From Yersinia vastinensis (GTDB lineage Bacteria > Pseudomonadota > Gammaproteobacteria > Enterobacterales > Enterobacteriaceae): DNA of 64,000 nt. The stretch spans positions 1 through 64,000 of the forward strand of contig NZ_CACVAF010000010.1 of assembly GCF_902726565.1 (NCBI RefSeq). The letters run 5' to 3'. Positions within the stretch are counted from its first letter, which is position 1. Each line of letters starts with the position of its first letter. Shown here piece by piece: positions 14,752 through 24,467 of this stretch. A program made the position numbers and the translations under genes. Under the pieces are notes generated by a model. The model did not search any database. It saw nothing but the letters and a program-made list of their open reading frames with translations, and had not been told where the DNA came from.

Positions 14752-16383
14752 CTAACTGGTTCGTCGCCAACCAATAAACCAAGCCAATACTCCGACGACA
14801 ATGAATCCTATTGAGATTTCTACCTCATCAGCCAAGAATAAAATGGTACCACTGACTAATAGTGTAGCGCCAACCCCGAACAAATACCGTGACTGGCCTT
14901 GACGTTGTTGCTGGCCTTGCATCTGAATCGTGAGTTTATCGACACTTTGCTGTAATAGTTTGTGCTGCTGCAAGCTGTCATAAACCAATTCAGGCAACTC
15001 TGGAAACTTCTCCGCCCAAAAAGGTGCTTTCTCTTTGAGTGCACGGATAACGGCGGGTAGACCAACTTGATCTCGTAACCAGCTTTCAAGGAATGGTTTA
15101 GCTGTCGTCCAGAGATCAAGCTGAGGGTAGAGCTGCCGCCCTAAACCTTCAACATACAATAACGTTTTCTGTAGTAGAACCAGTTGCGGCTGCACTTCCA
15201 TATTAAATCGGCGTGCCGTGTTAAAAAGATTCAACAACACATGTCCGAATGATATTTCCGCCAATGGCTTTTCAAAAATTGGCTCACAAACGGTACGGAT
15301 AGCGAACTCGAAATCTTCAACATTGGTATCGCGAGGAACCCAGCCAGAGTCAACATGCAATTCAGCAACACGCCGATAATCGCGGTTAAAGAAAGCAATA
15401 AAGTTTTCAGCAAGATAACGTTTATCAGCTTTGTTCAGTGAGCCCACAATGCCACAGTCAATACCGATATAAAGTGGGTCATGAGGATGTTCATAGCTGA
15501 CAAAAATATTCCCAGGATGCATATCTGCATGGAAAAAGCTGTCGCGGAAAACCTGAGTGAAGAAAACCTGAACCCCACGTTCAGCCAGCAATTTCATGTT
15601 CGTACCTTGCTCTTCCAAAGCAGCAATATCAGATACAGGTATGCCGTAAATACGCTCCATCACCAACACGCTTTCCCGGCAATAATCGGAATAAACCTCT
15701 GGAATATAGAGCATTGGACTGTTTTCAAAATTGCGACGCAGTTGAATAGCATTAGCAGCTTCGCGCAGCAAGTTTAGCTCATCAAGTAGCGTTTTTTCAT
15801 ATTCACGTACAACTTCGCGTGGGCGTAATCTACGACCATCAGGTAATAGTTTGGGTACCCAACCTGCAAGGCGGTACATTAAACGAACGTCTGCTTTAAT
15901 AATCGGTAAGATATCAGGGCGGATAACTTTAAGTACGACTTCCTGACCGTTCTCTTTTAAGCGTGCCGTGTGTACCTGAGCAATAGAAGCAGAGGCCAAC
16001 GCTTCCTGTTCAAAGTCATCGAACCATGTTTCTAGTGGCCCCCCCATCGCAATTTCAATGTGCTTGCGTGCCAGCGCACCATCAAATGGAGCAACTCTGT
16101 CTTGTAACAACGCAAGTTGGTCGGCAATGTTGGGTGGGAAAAGGTCGCGACGTGTGGACATCATCTGGCCAAACTTGATCCAGACAGGGCCTAACTCCTG
16201 CAAGGCGAGACGTAAACGCTCACCCAGAGGTTTGTCTTTGTGGCGATTAGGTAACCAGAAAAATAGGTGGCGGCCAATACGTAGTGGCAGCGTTAAACGT
16301 ATATTCGGGATTAATTCATCCAACCCATAACTCAAGAAGACCCGAATAATTAGATACAGGCGCCGAAGTTCTCCTGGCGTCAT
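14752..16383 (-). CDS. ubiB: Ubiquinone biosynthesis regulatory kinase-like protein UbiB
   Basis: UbiB is a membrane-bound member of the ABC1/ADCK/UbiB atypical kinase family required for aerobic ubiquinone synthesis. Family features are [15 protein letters not shown] (KxGQ motif, about 80-95), the alanine-rich loop [13 protein letters not shown] (about 127), the catalytic-loop equivalent [14 protein letters not shown] and [12 protein letters not shown]. Two C-terminal membrane helices lie at about 500-540. At 543 residues it is close to E. coli UbiB. Its ATG overlaps the ubiJ stop by four bases (ATGA). Confidence 0.96.
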   Translation of the reverse strand: MTPGELRRLYLIIRVFLSYGLDELIPNIRLTLPLRIGRHLFFWLPNRHKDKPLGERLRLALQELGPVWIKFGQMMSTRRDLFPPNIADQLALLQDRVAPFDGALARKHIEIAMGGPLETWFDDFEQEALASASIAQVHTARLKENGQEVVLKVIRPDILPIIKADVRLMYRLAGWVPKLLPDGRRLRPREVVREYEKTLLDELNLLREAANAIQLRRNFENSPMLYIPEVYSDYCRESVLVMERIYGIPVSDIAALEEQGTNMKLLAERGVQVFFTQVFRDSFFHADMHPGNIFVSYEHPHDPLYIGIDCGIVGSLNKADKRYLAENFIAFFNRDYRRVAELHVDSGWVPRDTNVEDFEFAIRTVCEPIFEKPLAEISFGHVLLNLFNTARRFNMEVQPQLVLLQKTLLYVEGLGRQLYPQLDLWTTAKPFLESWLRDQVGLPAVIRALKEKAPFWAEKFPELPELVYDSLQQHKLLQQSVDKLTIQMQGQQQRQGQSRYLFGVGATLLVSGTILFLADEVEISIGFIVVGVLAWFIGWRRTS

Positions 16384-17033
16384 TGTTTTGTCTCCATGAT
16401 TGCCAATCTGGCACTCAACGCTTCGGTGGCACGGACGGTGGCATCAACTTCTTCGTTAAACCACACAATCTCCAGCGGAGCCGGAGCCATTCTCCATTCT
16501 TCAGTTATTGCTTCAGCCACATAATGTTGCTGCTGCCGTAACTGTTTACTGAGAAAACGGCTGCTTTTATGTACCATTTGCCCAATAGATTCCGCAGCGA
16601 TATCACCAATATAGGGAGCCAACCATTCAGCAGGTTCCCATTCAGCAAGTTCTAATAGTGCAACAAGCTGTTGAACTACTCGGATATCGCCTTCGACAAT
16701 CAGCTCACCACTGCGCATCAAAGGTGAAAGTTGCTGGCGGTCTCGTAATTTTGCCAACACAGCAACTTCGGTCTTCACTATGCAATCAGCATCACCATCC
16801 CATTGACTTAAAACATCTATCTGCCGTTCACTAAAGACGAGCAATAAGGGAAAGCTCATCTCACGTAACTCGATACGCAACACTTTTCCCACTAGACGTA
16901 AACGAGCCGCTTTCATGCTTTTATCGCGAAATAACACACTGTTTAGTGAGGTTTCTATAGCAGCAGTGATAAGTGGCGACAGCAAAACTGGTTTCAGTGA
17001 CAAGGGTTTAAATATCAGTGATTTTAGTGGCAT
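16380..17033 (-). CDS. ubiJ: Ubiquinone biosynthesis accessory factor UbiJ
   Basis: UbiJ is an SCP2-like lipid-binding protein that helps organise the soluble Ubi metabolon. I chose the ATG at 17033 ([15 protein letters not shown], 217 residues), since AGGA lies eight bases upstream; the ATG at 17039 is only two bases from AGGA. The SCP2 region covers about 20-130 with [20 protein letters not shown] and [22 protein letters not shown]. The C-terminus is a charged helix. In E. coli the 3' part of this gene also gives the small RNA EsrE, which I cannot confirm here. It overlaps the end region of no other gene but starts 14 bases before the ubiE stop's far side, so coupling is likely. Confidence 0.92.
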   Translation of the reverse strand: MPLKSLIFKPLSLKPVLLSPLITAAIETSLNSVLFRDKSMKAARLRLVGKVLRIELREMSFPLLLVFSERQIDVLSQWDGDADCIVKTEVAVLAKLRDRQQLSPLMRSGELIVEGDIRVVQQLVALLELAEWEPAEWLAPYIGDIAAESIGQMVHKSSRFLSKQLRQQQHYVAEAITEEWRMAPAPLEIVWFNEEVDATVRATEALSARLAIMETKQ

Positions 17034-17046
17034 AGCCATATTCCTG

Positions 17047-17802
17047 TTAAAACTTGAAACCCCGATGTAACGCAACAATGCCACCGGTTAAATTGGAATA
17101 GGTTACATTTTCAAACCCGGCATCCATCATCATGCCTTTCAGTGTTTCTTGGTCAGGGTGCATCCGAATAGACTCCGCCAAATAGCGGTAACTTTCAGAG
17201 TCCTGCGCCACAAGTTCACCAATCTTTGGCAAAATATGGAAAGAGTAAGCGTCATAGGCTTTGCTCAAAGGTTCCAGCAGAGGTTTAGAGAATTCAAGAA
17301 CTAACAAACGGCCACCTGGTTTTAATACCCGAAACATGGAGCGCAGCGCCTTTTCTTTTTCGGTGACATTTCTCAATCCGAATGAAATGGTGATGCAATC
17401 GAAGTAATTATCTGGGAAAGGTAAAGCCTCTGCGTTGGCCTGCACATAACTGACATTACCGACGACGCCTTTGTCACGTAGCTTTTCACGGCCCATTCGT
17501 AGCATAGACTCATTGATATCAGCCAGAACCACTTCACCCTGCTCACCAACCAAGCGAGAGAACTTAGCAGTCAAATCTCCAGTACCACCAGCAAGATCCA
17601 ATACTCGTTGGCCGCGCCGAACACCGCTACAGTCAATAGTGAAACGCTTCCAAATACGGTGAACACCAAACGACATCAGATCATTCATCAAATCGTATTT
17701 GGCGGCTACGGAATGAAAAACTTCTGCCACCATGCTTTCTTTTTGTTCTTTGGCTACGGTGCGAAAACCAAAATGAGTGGTTTCCTTCTCCTGATCTACC
17801 AT
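17047..17802 (-). CDS. ubiE: Ubiquinone/menaquinone C-methyltransferase UbiE
   Basis: UbiE is the SAM-dependent C-methyltransferase for both ubiquinone and menaquinone. The ATG at 17802 ([20 protein letters not shown]) gives 251 residues, the family length; a longer frame needs a TTG start with a weak site. SAM motif I is [15 protein letters not shown] (about 68-82), followed by [20 protein letters not shown] and [15 protein letters not shown]. It heads the ubiE-ubiJ-ubiB run, the E. coli order. Confidence 0.97.
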   Translation of the reverse strand: MVDQEKETTHFGFRTVAKEQKESMVAEVFHSVAAKYDLMNDLMSFGVHRIWKRFTIDCSGVRRGQRVLDLAGGTGDLTAKFSRLVGEQGEVVLADINESMLRMGREKLRDKGVVGNVSYVQANAEALPFPDNYFDCITISFGLRNVTEKEKALRSMFRVLKPGGRLLVLEFSKPLLEPLSKAYDAYSFHILPKIGELVAQDSESYRYLAESIRMHPDQETLKGMMMDAGFENVTYSNLTGGIVALHRGFKF

Positions 17803-17935
17803 TTTCTGTGCCTGCTTTTCAGTCAATCTTTCGAGGAAGTGTACCAGAACTCCGATGAAAGCCCCACCTCACCTGGTATTAAGGTAACTGCTTAATCGCA
17901 GTCTTCTCAACATCATACAGAAGAGGAACATGCAA

Positions 17936-19462
17936 CTAACCCTGATACTTCAGCGGTGTAGAATCATTGATTTCTGATTCCACATCATCGGATAGCGCTA
18001 AATCACTCTCTGGTTGATCCTCTATACTGGCTTTTTTCGCCAGCGATGGACTAATAGGCCGTTTTACCTCGACCCCCAGAGTACGAAAACCTTCAACTTG
18101 CCCTATCAGGTTACCACGGCCTTGCGACAGTTTGTTCATTGCCTGACGATAACTTAGCTGCGCTTTATCGAGGCTTTGCCCTAATGACTCCATATCATCA
18201 ACAAATAAGCGCAATTTGTCATAGAGTTTGGCTGCTCTCTCGGCAATACGTTGCGCATTTTGGCTTTGATGCTCATATCGCCATAAATTAGTGATTGTGC
18301 GTAAAGCCACCAGCAATGTTGTTGGGCTAACGAGCATAATATTGTGTTGCAGAGCTTCACTAATCAACTCTGGCTGGCGGTCTATTGCTACCAGAAACGC
18401 AGGCTCCACCGGGATAAACATCAATACATAATCAAGCGAGCGCAAGCCGGGGAGTTGCTGATAATCTTTGCGGCCTAGCATCTTAATATGGGCGCGCAGC
18501 GATGATAAATGTTCATTTAGTGCCGCTTCACGCTCAATGTCATCGTCACTATTAAAATAGCGTTCATAAGCTACTAGTGACATTTTAGCGTCAATAACGA
18601 CATCTTTGCCTTGAGGTAAGCGAACAATAACATCCGGCTGCATGCGACTATTGCTGTCAATTTTTACACTAACTTGGGTTTGATATTCATAGCCTTCGCG
18701 CAGACCTGACGCTTCTAGCACTTTAGCCAAGACCACTTCACCCCAGTTTCCCTGAGTTTTATTATCGCCTTTAAGAGCTTTGGTCAGGTTTAATGCTTCA
18801 CGTGCCATTTGAGCATTGAGCTGTTGCAGGCTACGAATTTCATGGGTCAAAGTATGGCGTTCACGAGCCTCTTGCCCAAAACTATCCTGTACCTGTCGAC
18901 GAAAACCATCCAATTGTTCCCGAAGAGGCAATAACAACCGATCCAGACTTTGTTTATTCTGTTCATCCGCACGGCGGCCAGTTTGTTCAAAGATACGATT
19001 TGCCAAATTTTCAAATTGGGCCGTTAGCCGCTGTTCGCTATTAAGGAGTAAACGTTGCTTTTCTTCTGCTGTCAGGCGTGTTTCTTCCAAGCGGATCGTA
19101 ACTTCCCGTAATTCAGCCTCTTGCGCACTATTCACTTCCCGTTGAGCGCGCAGCTCTTGATTCAATTGGTCACATTCATTGCGCAAATGAGCAAGTTGTT
19201 GCAATTTTTCAGCATTGCCCGCCAACTGGCTATGTAAGTTGCGCAGTTCCAGCTCACTTTGCCGCAACTGCTGTTCATTACGTTGCAAAGTCGCCTGTAA
19301 TTCTGCGCTATTTTGCTGTGAATGCTGTAATGTTTGCTCTAACAACCGCTGTTCAATATCTTGCTGTGCTTTGTTACGCTGCTGATACAAGCTGGCAATT
19401 AGCCAGCCAATAAGCCCACCAAGCAGACTACCTCCCAGCCCATAAAATAAACTGATGTCCAC
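17936..19462 (-). CDS. rmuC: DNA recombination protein RmuC
   Basis: RmuC limits recombination between short inverted repeats in E. coli; its nuclease-like domain is related to the restriction endonuclease fold. The 508-residue protein has an N-terminal membrane helix (about 6-25), a long Gln/Glu/Leu-rich coiled coil (about 30-215) and the RmuC domain (about 225-430) with NWGEVVLAKVLEASGLREGY, QPDVIVRLPQGKDVVIDAKM and YVLMFIPVEPAF. It precedes ubiE as in E. coli, but the gene upstream of it is not udp here. Confidence 0.95.
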   Translation of the reverse strand: MDISLFYGLGGSLLGGLIGWLIASLYQQRNKAQQDIEQRLLEQTLQHSQQNSAELQATLQRNEQQLRQSELELRNLHSQLAGNAEKLQQLAHLRNECDQLNQELRAQREVNSAQEAELREVTIRLEETRLTAEEKQRLLLNSEQRLTAQFENLANRIFEQTGRRADEQNKQSLDRLLLPLREQLDGFRRQVQDSFGQEARERHTLTHEIRSLQQLNAQMAREALNLTKALKGDNKTQGNWGEVVLAKVLEASGLREGYEYQTQVSVKIDSNSRMQPDVIVRLPQGKDVVIDAKMSLVAYERYFNSDDDIEREAALNEHLSSLRAHIKMLGRKDYQQLPGLRSLDYVLMFIPVEPAFLVAIDRQPELISEALQHNIMLVSPTTLLVALRTITNLWRYEHQSQNAQRIAERAAKLYDKLRLFVDDMESLGQSLDKAQLSYRQAMNKLSQGRGNLIGQVEGFRTLGVEVKRPISPSLAKKASIEDQPESDLALSDDVESEINDSTPLKYQG

Positions 19463-19664
19463 GGTTATCTCCCCATCAACCTAATGTTAGTCAAGGTAAG
19501 GGGATACTGTATGGATGTCCAGAGTGTTTTTCCGTTACATTCCATCTTGCGAAGCCATACGCATAAATAACAAGCAGATCAGAAAGTCACTACTTTGCCA
19601 CAAAGAAATCGGCTTAAACTGTCAGCCGTAAAGTGTGGGTGACCACTCATATGCTCAGACTGCA

Positions 19665-20195
19665 TTAATCTATCCAGTGAGAAAGCCACTGAATACCGAA
19701 TGCTCCGGGGGCCAAAATACCAAATGCCCAAATTAAAGCAGAGGTGATGTTAGCCAGCTGGAAATAAAACTTTGGCATGGCGCAAATTCCGGCAACTAAA
19801 GGAACAACTGCACGTAATGGGCCGAAGAAACGGCCAATAAAGGCACCAAAGAACCCCCAGCGTTCAAAGAAAGCATGGCCACGAACCAATAACTGAGGGT
19901 TGCGGGAAAGTGGCCATAAGGTGCCAACACGATCTTTGTAATGATCGCCAACCCAATAAGAAACCCAGTCGCCAAAGAAAGCCCCTGCGACGGCAGCAAT
20001 CCAAATTGGCCAGAAAGAAATACCACTTTCACCGATCAATGCACCTAACCCTAGTAAGATAACCGTCGCTGGGAAAAGTAAGGAAAGAAAGGCGAGTGAC
20101 TCACCAAAAGCGAGGATAAACACGATAGGCATAGCCCACGATTCATGTTCACGAACAAAATCGATAGTGACAGTAATGACATCATTCAGGGTCAC
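19665..20195 (-). CDS. DedA family membrane protein
   Basis: This 176-residue polytopic inner-membrane protein belongs to the DedA/SNARE-associated family; members include flippases for undecaprenyl phosphate and phospholipids and proteins needed for membrane potential homeostasis. Family signatures are FGESLAFLSLLFPATVILL (about 29-47), GAFFGDWVSYWVGDHYKD (about 71-88) and GRFFGPLRAVVPLVAGI (about 120-136). It is shorter than most DedA proteins (about 200-250), lacking extra C-terminal sequence, but looks complete. It lies in a block absent from the E. coli udp-rmuC junction. Confidence 0.88.
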   Translation of the reverse strand: MTLNDVITVTIDFVREHESWAMPIVFILAFGESLAFLSLLFPATVILLGLGALIGESGISFWPIWIAAVAGAFFGDWVSYWVGDHYKDRVGTLWPLSRNPQLLVRGHAFFERWGFFGAFIGRFFGPLRAVVPLVAGICAMPKFYFQLANITSALIWAFGILAPGAFGIQWLSHWID

Positions 20196-20261
20196 AGGGA
20201 TTTTCCTGTTATCAATAAAGTAGCCATTAGCATACGCAATGTGTTGGCATTTTGACTTAAC

Positions 20262-20292
20262 AAAAAATAAACGGCCGGAAGATTCCGACCGT
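20262..20292 (-). terminator. Rho-independent terminator of the CstA-family gene
   Basis: On the minus strand ACGGTCGGAA (20292-20283) pairs with TTCCGGCCGT (20280-20271), with one G-U wobble and a two-base loop extension, followed by TTATTTTTT (20270-20262). It lies 31 bp after the stop codon at 20323. Confidence 0.85.
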
Positions 20293-20322
20293 TTTACCTG
20301 TTATTACCATTAATTTGGACGA

Positions 20323-22140
20323 CTAGGCGTTGGCGGTGACCGTTTTATTCCCCGCCATCTCGGCTGATCTACGAATCCATAGTTCACGCCATTTTTTCAG
20401 TGCTGAAATCAAGATGATTACACCTAGAGTCATCATGATGATAGAGATGATGCCGTTGAACAGGTTGTAACCTTTCGCTGCTGAATTGAAATACACGTGA
20501 GTAATCATCCAGTAGCCAGCATAGTTTACAGTAACAAATAAATAAGCCAGTGGGATAACACAGGTCAGCATGTAAATCCGTTTGGTAGCCAGCCGCAGAA
20601 TGATAGTCGCACCAATGATTAAGCCAACAGAAGCCATTAACTGGTTTGATACACCGAACAGTGCCCATACTGAGTTAATATCACCAGAATTCAGGAGGTA
20701 GCCCCACAAAGCACAAGCGATAACGCTACATGCCAATGTGCCAGGTAACCAATCAGTACGTTTTAGTGGTGCCCAGATATCGCCCAGGAAATCTTGCAGC
20801 AAGTAGCGAGCAACACGAGTACCAGAGTCAACTGCTGTCAGGATGAATACGGCTTCAAACATAACCACAAACTGGAAGAAGTAGGCGGCCAAACTACTAA
20901 ACCATGGCACACGGATGAAAATATCCGTCATACCAACGGCTAAGGTTACAGCACCACCGGTTCGCCCATACAAATCCAGACCAATTTCTTCACTCAATTT
21001 TGGCAGATTGACGACATCCATACCGAGCATGCTCCATGCTTCAGCGGATGAGTTAATCGCGAAGTAGTCGGCAGGATGCAGAGAGGTTGCAGCGATCAAG
21101 GCCATCACCCCAACCATACATTCGGCCAACATCGCACCAAAACCGACGGGCAAAATATCACTCCATTTATCAATCTGTTTTGGTGTAGTCCCTGAACCGA
21201 TGAAGGCATGGAAACCAGAAATAGCACCACAAGCAATGGTAATGGAGATAAATGGCCAGACTGGGCCAGCCAGAACCGGGCCTCCGCCATGAATAAACTG
21301 TGTGAGTGCCGGGAATTGAATCTCAGGGTTAATAAATACAACCCCGACAATCAGTGCGCCGAATACACCGATTTTCATAAAGCTTGAGAGATAACCGCGA
21401 GGCGTTAATAGCATCCAGACCGGCAATGCGGTCGCAAAGAAAGCATACATTGGCAAAATAATGCTGACAGTATCTGCTTTCAGCATTAACCATTCGCCAA
21501 GCCAAGTACCTTCAATATAAGGGCCAACAAACACGCACACCATGATGGCGGCAATACCCACATAAGAAGCTCCTTTCATGCTACCGGTCATGCGTTCCCA
21601 TAAACCAACGCAAATAGCGATAGGTATTGTCATGAAGACCGCAAACGTCCCCCAAGGGTTACGTTCCAGAGCATGTACCACAACCATTGATAACCCGGCC
21701 ATAGTAATCGTGATAATGAACAGCATAGCCAGACCAGTACACCAGCCTGCAACCGGTCCAAGTTCTGATTTGGCGACTTCAGACAGTGACTTGCCCTGAT
21801 GCTTCATTGAAGCAAACAGAACCACGGTGTCGTGAACAGCCCCGCCGATAACACAACCTATCAATAACCACAGGAAACCGGGTAAATAACCATATTGGGC
21901 TGCCAACACAGGGCCAACCAAGGGACCCGCCGCAGCGATTGCTGCAAAGTGGCTACCAAAATTCACCCATTTTTTAGTTGGAACGTAATCTTTGCCATCT
22001 TCGAAGGTGTGGGAAGGTGTGACTTCACTGTCATCGACGCGCAAGACCTTACGAACAAAGAAGATACCGTATAAACGGTAGCAGATCATAAGGATACACG
22101 CGGAGGCGATGACAAAGGTAATCGCATGTTGCATGAGCAT
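20323..22140 (-). CDS. CstA family (carbon starvation) peptide/pyruvate-type transporter
   Basis: The 605-residue protein is a member of the CstA/BtsT family of inner-membrane transporters, with about 15 or more hydrophobic helices. Family hallmarks include FGSHFAAIAAAGPLVGPVLAAQYGYLPG (described at about 62-90), GGAVHDTVVLFASMKHQGKS, GFHAFIGSGTTPKQI and the C-terminal FGVSNQLMASVG. E. coli CstA and BtsT are about 700-716 residues, so this is a shorter branch of the family and I give no symbol. Substrate is uncertain: pyruvate or peptides are the known options. It lies between the DedA gene and the phosphatase gene, on the same strand. Confidence 0.88.
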   Translation of the reverse strand: MLMQHAITFVIASACILMICYRLYGIFFVRKVLRVDDSEVTPSHTFEDGKDYVPTKKWVNFGSHFAAIAAAGPLVGPVLAAQYGYLPGFLWLLIGCVIGGAVHDTVVLFASMKHQGKSLSEVAKSELGPVAGWCTGLAMLFIITITMAGLSMVVVHALERNPWGTFAVFMTIPIAICVGLWERMTGSMKGASYVGIAAIMVCVFVGPYIEGTWLGEWLMLKADTVSIILPMYAFFATALPVWMLLTPRGYLSSFMKIGVFGALIVGVVFINPEIQFPALTQFIHGGGPVLAGPVWPFISITIACGAISGFHAFIGSGTTPKQIDKWSDILPVGFGAMLAECMVGVMALIAATSLHPADYFAINSSAEAWSMLGMDVVNLPKLSEEIGLDLYGRTGGAVTLAVGMTDIFIRVPWFSSLAAYFFQFVVMFEAVFILTAVDSGTRVARYLLQDFLGDIWAPLKRTDWLPGTLACSVIACALWGYLLNSGDINSVWALFGVSNQLMASVGLIIGATIILRLATKRIYMLTCVIPLAYLFVTVNYAGYWMITHVYFNSAAKGYNLFNGIISIIMMTLGVIILISALKKWRELWIRRSAEMAGNKTVTANA

Positions 22141-22235
22141 TCTCTCCAGGGAATTTGTCAGGCGTTAACATACGCTTGCTCCCAAGAAGAAATATCAGTG
22201 AACTGGTTAAGCGGTAGTTTGCATCATTAAGCGGT

Positions 22236-22259
22236 TAAAAAGAGCCACTCAGTGGCTCC
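22236..22259 (-). terminator. Rho-independent terminator of the phosphatase gene
   Basis: GAGCCAC (22242-22248) and GTGGCTC (22252-22258) form a perfect seven-base-pair stem with a three-base loop. Read on the minus strand it is followed by TTTTTAACC. It lies about 40 bp after the stop codon at 22296. Confidence 0.8.
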
Positions 22260-22295
22260 ATATAAGACAAATCGGAAAGCAGCCTGTCGAGGCCA

Positions 22296-23093
22296 TCACT
22301 CTAAGAAATAGGACTGCAATTTCTCGCGCTCGATGCTGCCCAAACCAAACTCCTGTTGTAACCACTGCTCGCGGTTACCATAGCGCTCTTGAATACTACG
22401 CAGCGCAGTTTGAATAAACTCTTCTCTCGCCGATAGCACAAAAGCAAATTGGCCTAATGCTTGATCATTTAATTTCAGCGCCAGTTCTGCCAGCATATGC
22501 TCGCGGAAAGGCTTCAGTGTCGTTTCAGTCAACAAGTAATCTTCCATCACCGTCGATTCATCAGCGCCTAAAGCAAATAGCACCAAGGCAGAACCTACAC
22601 CAGTTCGGTCCTTCCCTACCGCACAATGCTGTACCACACCTGTCGCAGCATGCTGTGGTGAAGCACTGTTTTGTAGCAAAGTGGCTAACTGTTTGTAAGC
22701 TTGATTACTAAAAGGGAGTCGTCGATAAAGCTCTAACATGAAGGCACGGGCATCAAATGTCGCTAACGTCTCGTTAGTCAGTTTCTCCAGATTGGCATTC
22801 ACTTCGCTACTTAGCGGATTGGCAGGAATATTGTGATAACTGGCTCCATGCCAAACAACATCAGGTTTGGCTTGGACTTCATCAGCATCTCGATAATCAA
22901 GAATTTGAGCAACAGAACCGCTACTGAGCAAATCACAATCTTTGGCGCTTAAGCGGTCAAGTGAACCGGAGCGAAACAGTAACCCACGCTTGATTTTCCG
23001 ACCATCGGCAACGACGTTACCGCCAAGATCACGGAAGTTAATACCACCATCCAGTGGTAACAGCGAAGGATGAGATAAAGCAGGTGTCGTCAT
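22296..23093 (-). CDS. Tyrosine-protein phosphatase (dual-specificity-like, atypical)
   Basis: This 265-residue protein belongs to the bacterial tyrosine/serine phosphatase family with an N-terminal GGINFRDLGG signature (residues 16-25) and the P-loop HCAVGKDRTG (about 156-165), where Cys157 and Arg163 form the CX5R active site. The lysine after the glycine is typical of phosphoinositide or lipid-like phosphatases in this family. No signal peptide is evident, so it is probably cytoplasmic. The substrate is unknown. It lies between the CstA-family gene and udp in a block not found at this site in E. coli. Confidence 0.87.
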   Translation of the reverse strand: MTTPALSHPSLLPLDGGINFRDLGGNVVADGRKIKRGLLFRSGSLDRLSAKDCDLLSSGSVAQILDYRDADEVQAKPDVVWHGASYHNIPANPLSSEVNANLEKLTNETLATFDARAFMLELYRRLPFSNQAYKQLATLLQNSASPQHAATGVVQHCAVGKDRTGVGSALVLFALGADESTVMEDYLLTETTLKPFREHMLAELALKLNDQALGQFAFVLSAREEFIQTALRSIQERYGNREQWLQQEFGLGSIEREKLQSYFLE

Positions 23094-23150
23094 GTTTGCC
23101 TCTTATTATTGTTCATTTTAAGAGCTACGACATTACCAGATAATCAGATG

Positions 23151-23182
23151 AAATAAACAACGGGCCAGTAACCTGACCCGTT
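23151..23182 (-). terminator. Probable terminator of udp
   Basis: On the minus strand AACGGGTCA (23182-23174) pairs with TGGCCCGTT (23167-23159) with one wobble pair and a six-base loop, followed by GTTTATTTC. It lies about 90 bp after the udp stop codon. Confidence 0.7.
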
Positions 23183-23270
23183 TATAGAGCATTTATTGCT
23201 TAATTTACCGCGAGTTACTGGCCTAAATAGATTGGGCCATTATCAGCAGTAATTTCATTCACTACAGATA

Positions 23271-24032
23271 TCACAGCAAGTGACGCGCGGCTTCTACCAC
23301 AATTTTTACAGCGTGGCTTTCCGTAGTTTTCATGGTCTCTTCGTTTGGAATCTCTTGCTGGGTGCGGTTTACAATCACTCCAGCAACCATACCGGCGCGC
23401 AGACCTTGGCTGGCACACATGGTCAGTAGGGTGGCAGATTCCATTTCATAATTCATCACACCCATAGATTGCCATTCTTCCATAGAGCCTTTGAAACGAC
23501 GGACAACACGGCCAGAGAAGGTATCGTAACGCTCTTGCCCCGGATAGAAGGTGTCTGAAGACGCAGTAACACCAATGTGGGTGGTCGCACCGACTGACTT
23601 GGCTGCGTTCACCAGTGCAGTCGTGCAGTCAAAATCTGCCACCGCAGGGTATTCCATCGGCGCAAAATGTAAGCTGGCACCGTCTAAACGCACCGCGGCT
23701 GTGGTGACCAATACATCACCAACATTAATATGTGGCTGAATAGCGCCTGTAGTGCCAATACGCAGGAAAGTCCGCACACCAAGTTGTGCTAATTCTTCAA
23801 CGGCAATAGACGTTGATGGACCACCGATACCGGTTGAACAGACAATCACAGCTTTGCCATCAAGCTCGGCACGCCATGAAGTAAATTCACGATGTGAAGC
23901 CAGATGCACTGGGTTATCCATCAATTTAGCGATTTTCTCAACACGCTGTGGATCACCTGGAACGATAGCCAGAGTCGCCCCTTGCAGGTCGTTTTTAGTT
24001 AGGCCCAAGTGAAAAACGTCGGATTTAGCCAT
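23271..24032 (-). CDS. udp: Uridine phosphorylase Udp
   Basis: Udp cleaves uridine with phosphate to uracil and ribose-1-phosphate in pyrimidine salvage. The 253-residue protein equals the E. coli length and begins [19 protein letters not shown]. The phosphate-binding [10 protein letters not shown] lies at about 26-35, [18 protein letters not shown] at about 70-87 and the uracil-pocket region NYEMESATL near 195. Expression is likely controlled by CRP and possibly CytR through the sites at 24110-24178. Confidence 0.98.
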   Translation of the reverse strand: MAKSDVFHLGLTKNDLQGATLAIVPGDPQRVEKIAKLMDNPVHLASHREFTSWRAELDGKAVIVCSTGIGGPSTSIAVEELAQLGVRTFLRIGTTGAIQPHINVGDVLVTTAAVRLDGASLHFAPMEYPAVADFDCTTALVNAAKSVGATTHIGVTASSDTFYPGQERYDTFSGRVVRRFKGSMEEWQSMGVMNYEMESATLLTMCASQGLRAGMVAGVIVNRTQQEIPNEETMKTTESHAVKIVVEAARHLL

Positions 24033-24109
24033 GTGTGAGACTCCTCTTTCATGAGAGATGTTATAGGGAGGTACAAAGAAACACTTTACTCAAAATTAGC
24101 GCATTATTT

Positions 24110-24178
24110 CGTGACCATAATCACTTTGACAAAAGAAATGACAATTTCATGTACATTTTAATTGTGATGATAATCACA
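24110..24178 (-). promoter_or_regulatory. Tandem CRP sites (CytR-type arrangement) upstream of udp
   Basis: Two CRP-like dyads lie upstream of udp: CGTGA-N6-TCACT (24110-24125) and a perfect TGTGA-N6-TCACA (24163-24178). Their centres are 53 bp apart, the spacing seen in E. coli CytR-regulated promoters such as udp and deo, where CytR binds between two CRP dimers. A possible -10 TAAAGT lies at 24088-24083 on the minus strand, putting the proximal site about 41 bp upstream of the start of transcription. A GAAAT/ATTTC inverted repeat lies between the two sites; calling it a CytR site is inference. Confidence 0.72.
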
Positions 24179-24467
24179 AAAATAATTCATTAAGGCGATT
24201 ATTCATACAAGATGCACCCATCGCCTCAGTGATTTTGTATATGAATAACAATGATAGAACCCAGTGATTAATGTTGTGCATATATCTTTATTGTCTGACT
24301 TATCAAACATATTCCATATCGCAATAAAATACATAATTACCGTAAAACCTGACCTCATTAATCTCAAAGATTACCTATAGTTAAAGTCGACAATAGAAAA
24401 TAGAGGGGCGAAAGATCATTCAGCCCAACGGGATGCCGTACTTTTCTCATTTCGCAAGGAGACCACA
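24179..24467. other. Rest of the udp-ysgA intergenic region
   Basis: No gene is visible in this AT-rich stretch. It holds two interleaved inverted repeats at 24193-24248 (AGGCGAT/ATCGCCT and TTATTCATACAA/TTGTATATGAATAA). A strong Shine-Dalgarno (AAGGAGACCACA) precedes the GTG start of ysgA. I could not place a promoter for ysgA with confidence. Confidence 0.6.

Noticed and set aside
22209-22221. ops-like GCGGTAGTTTG upstream region of the CstA-family gene
   Set aside because: The orientation is plus-strand while the nearby genes are minus-strand, the leading G is an A, and no long envelope operon follows. Chance match.
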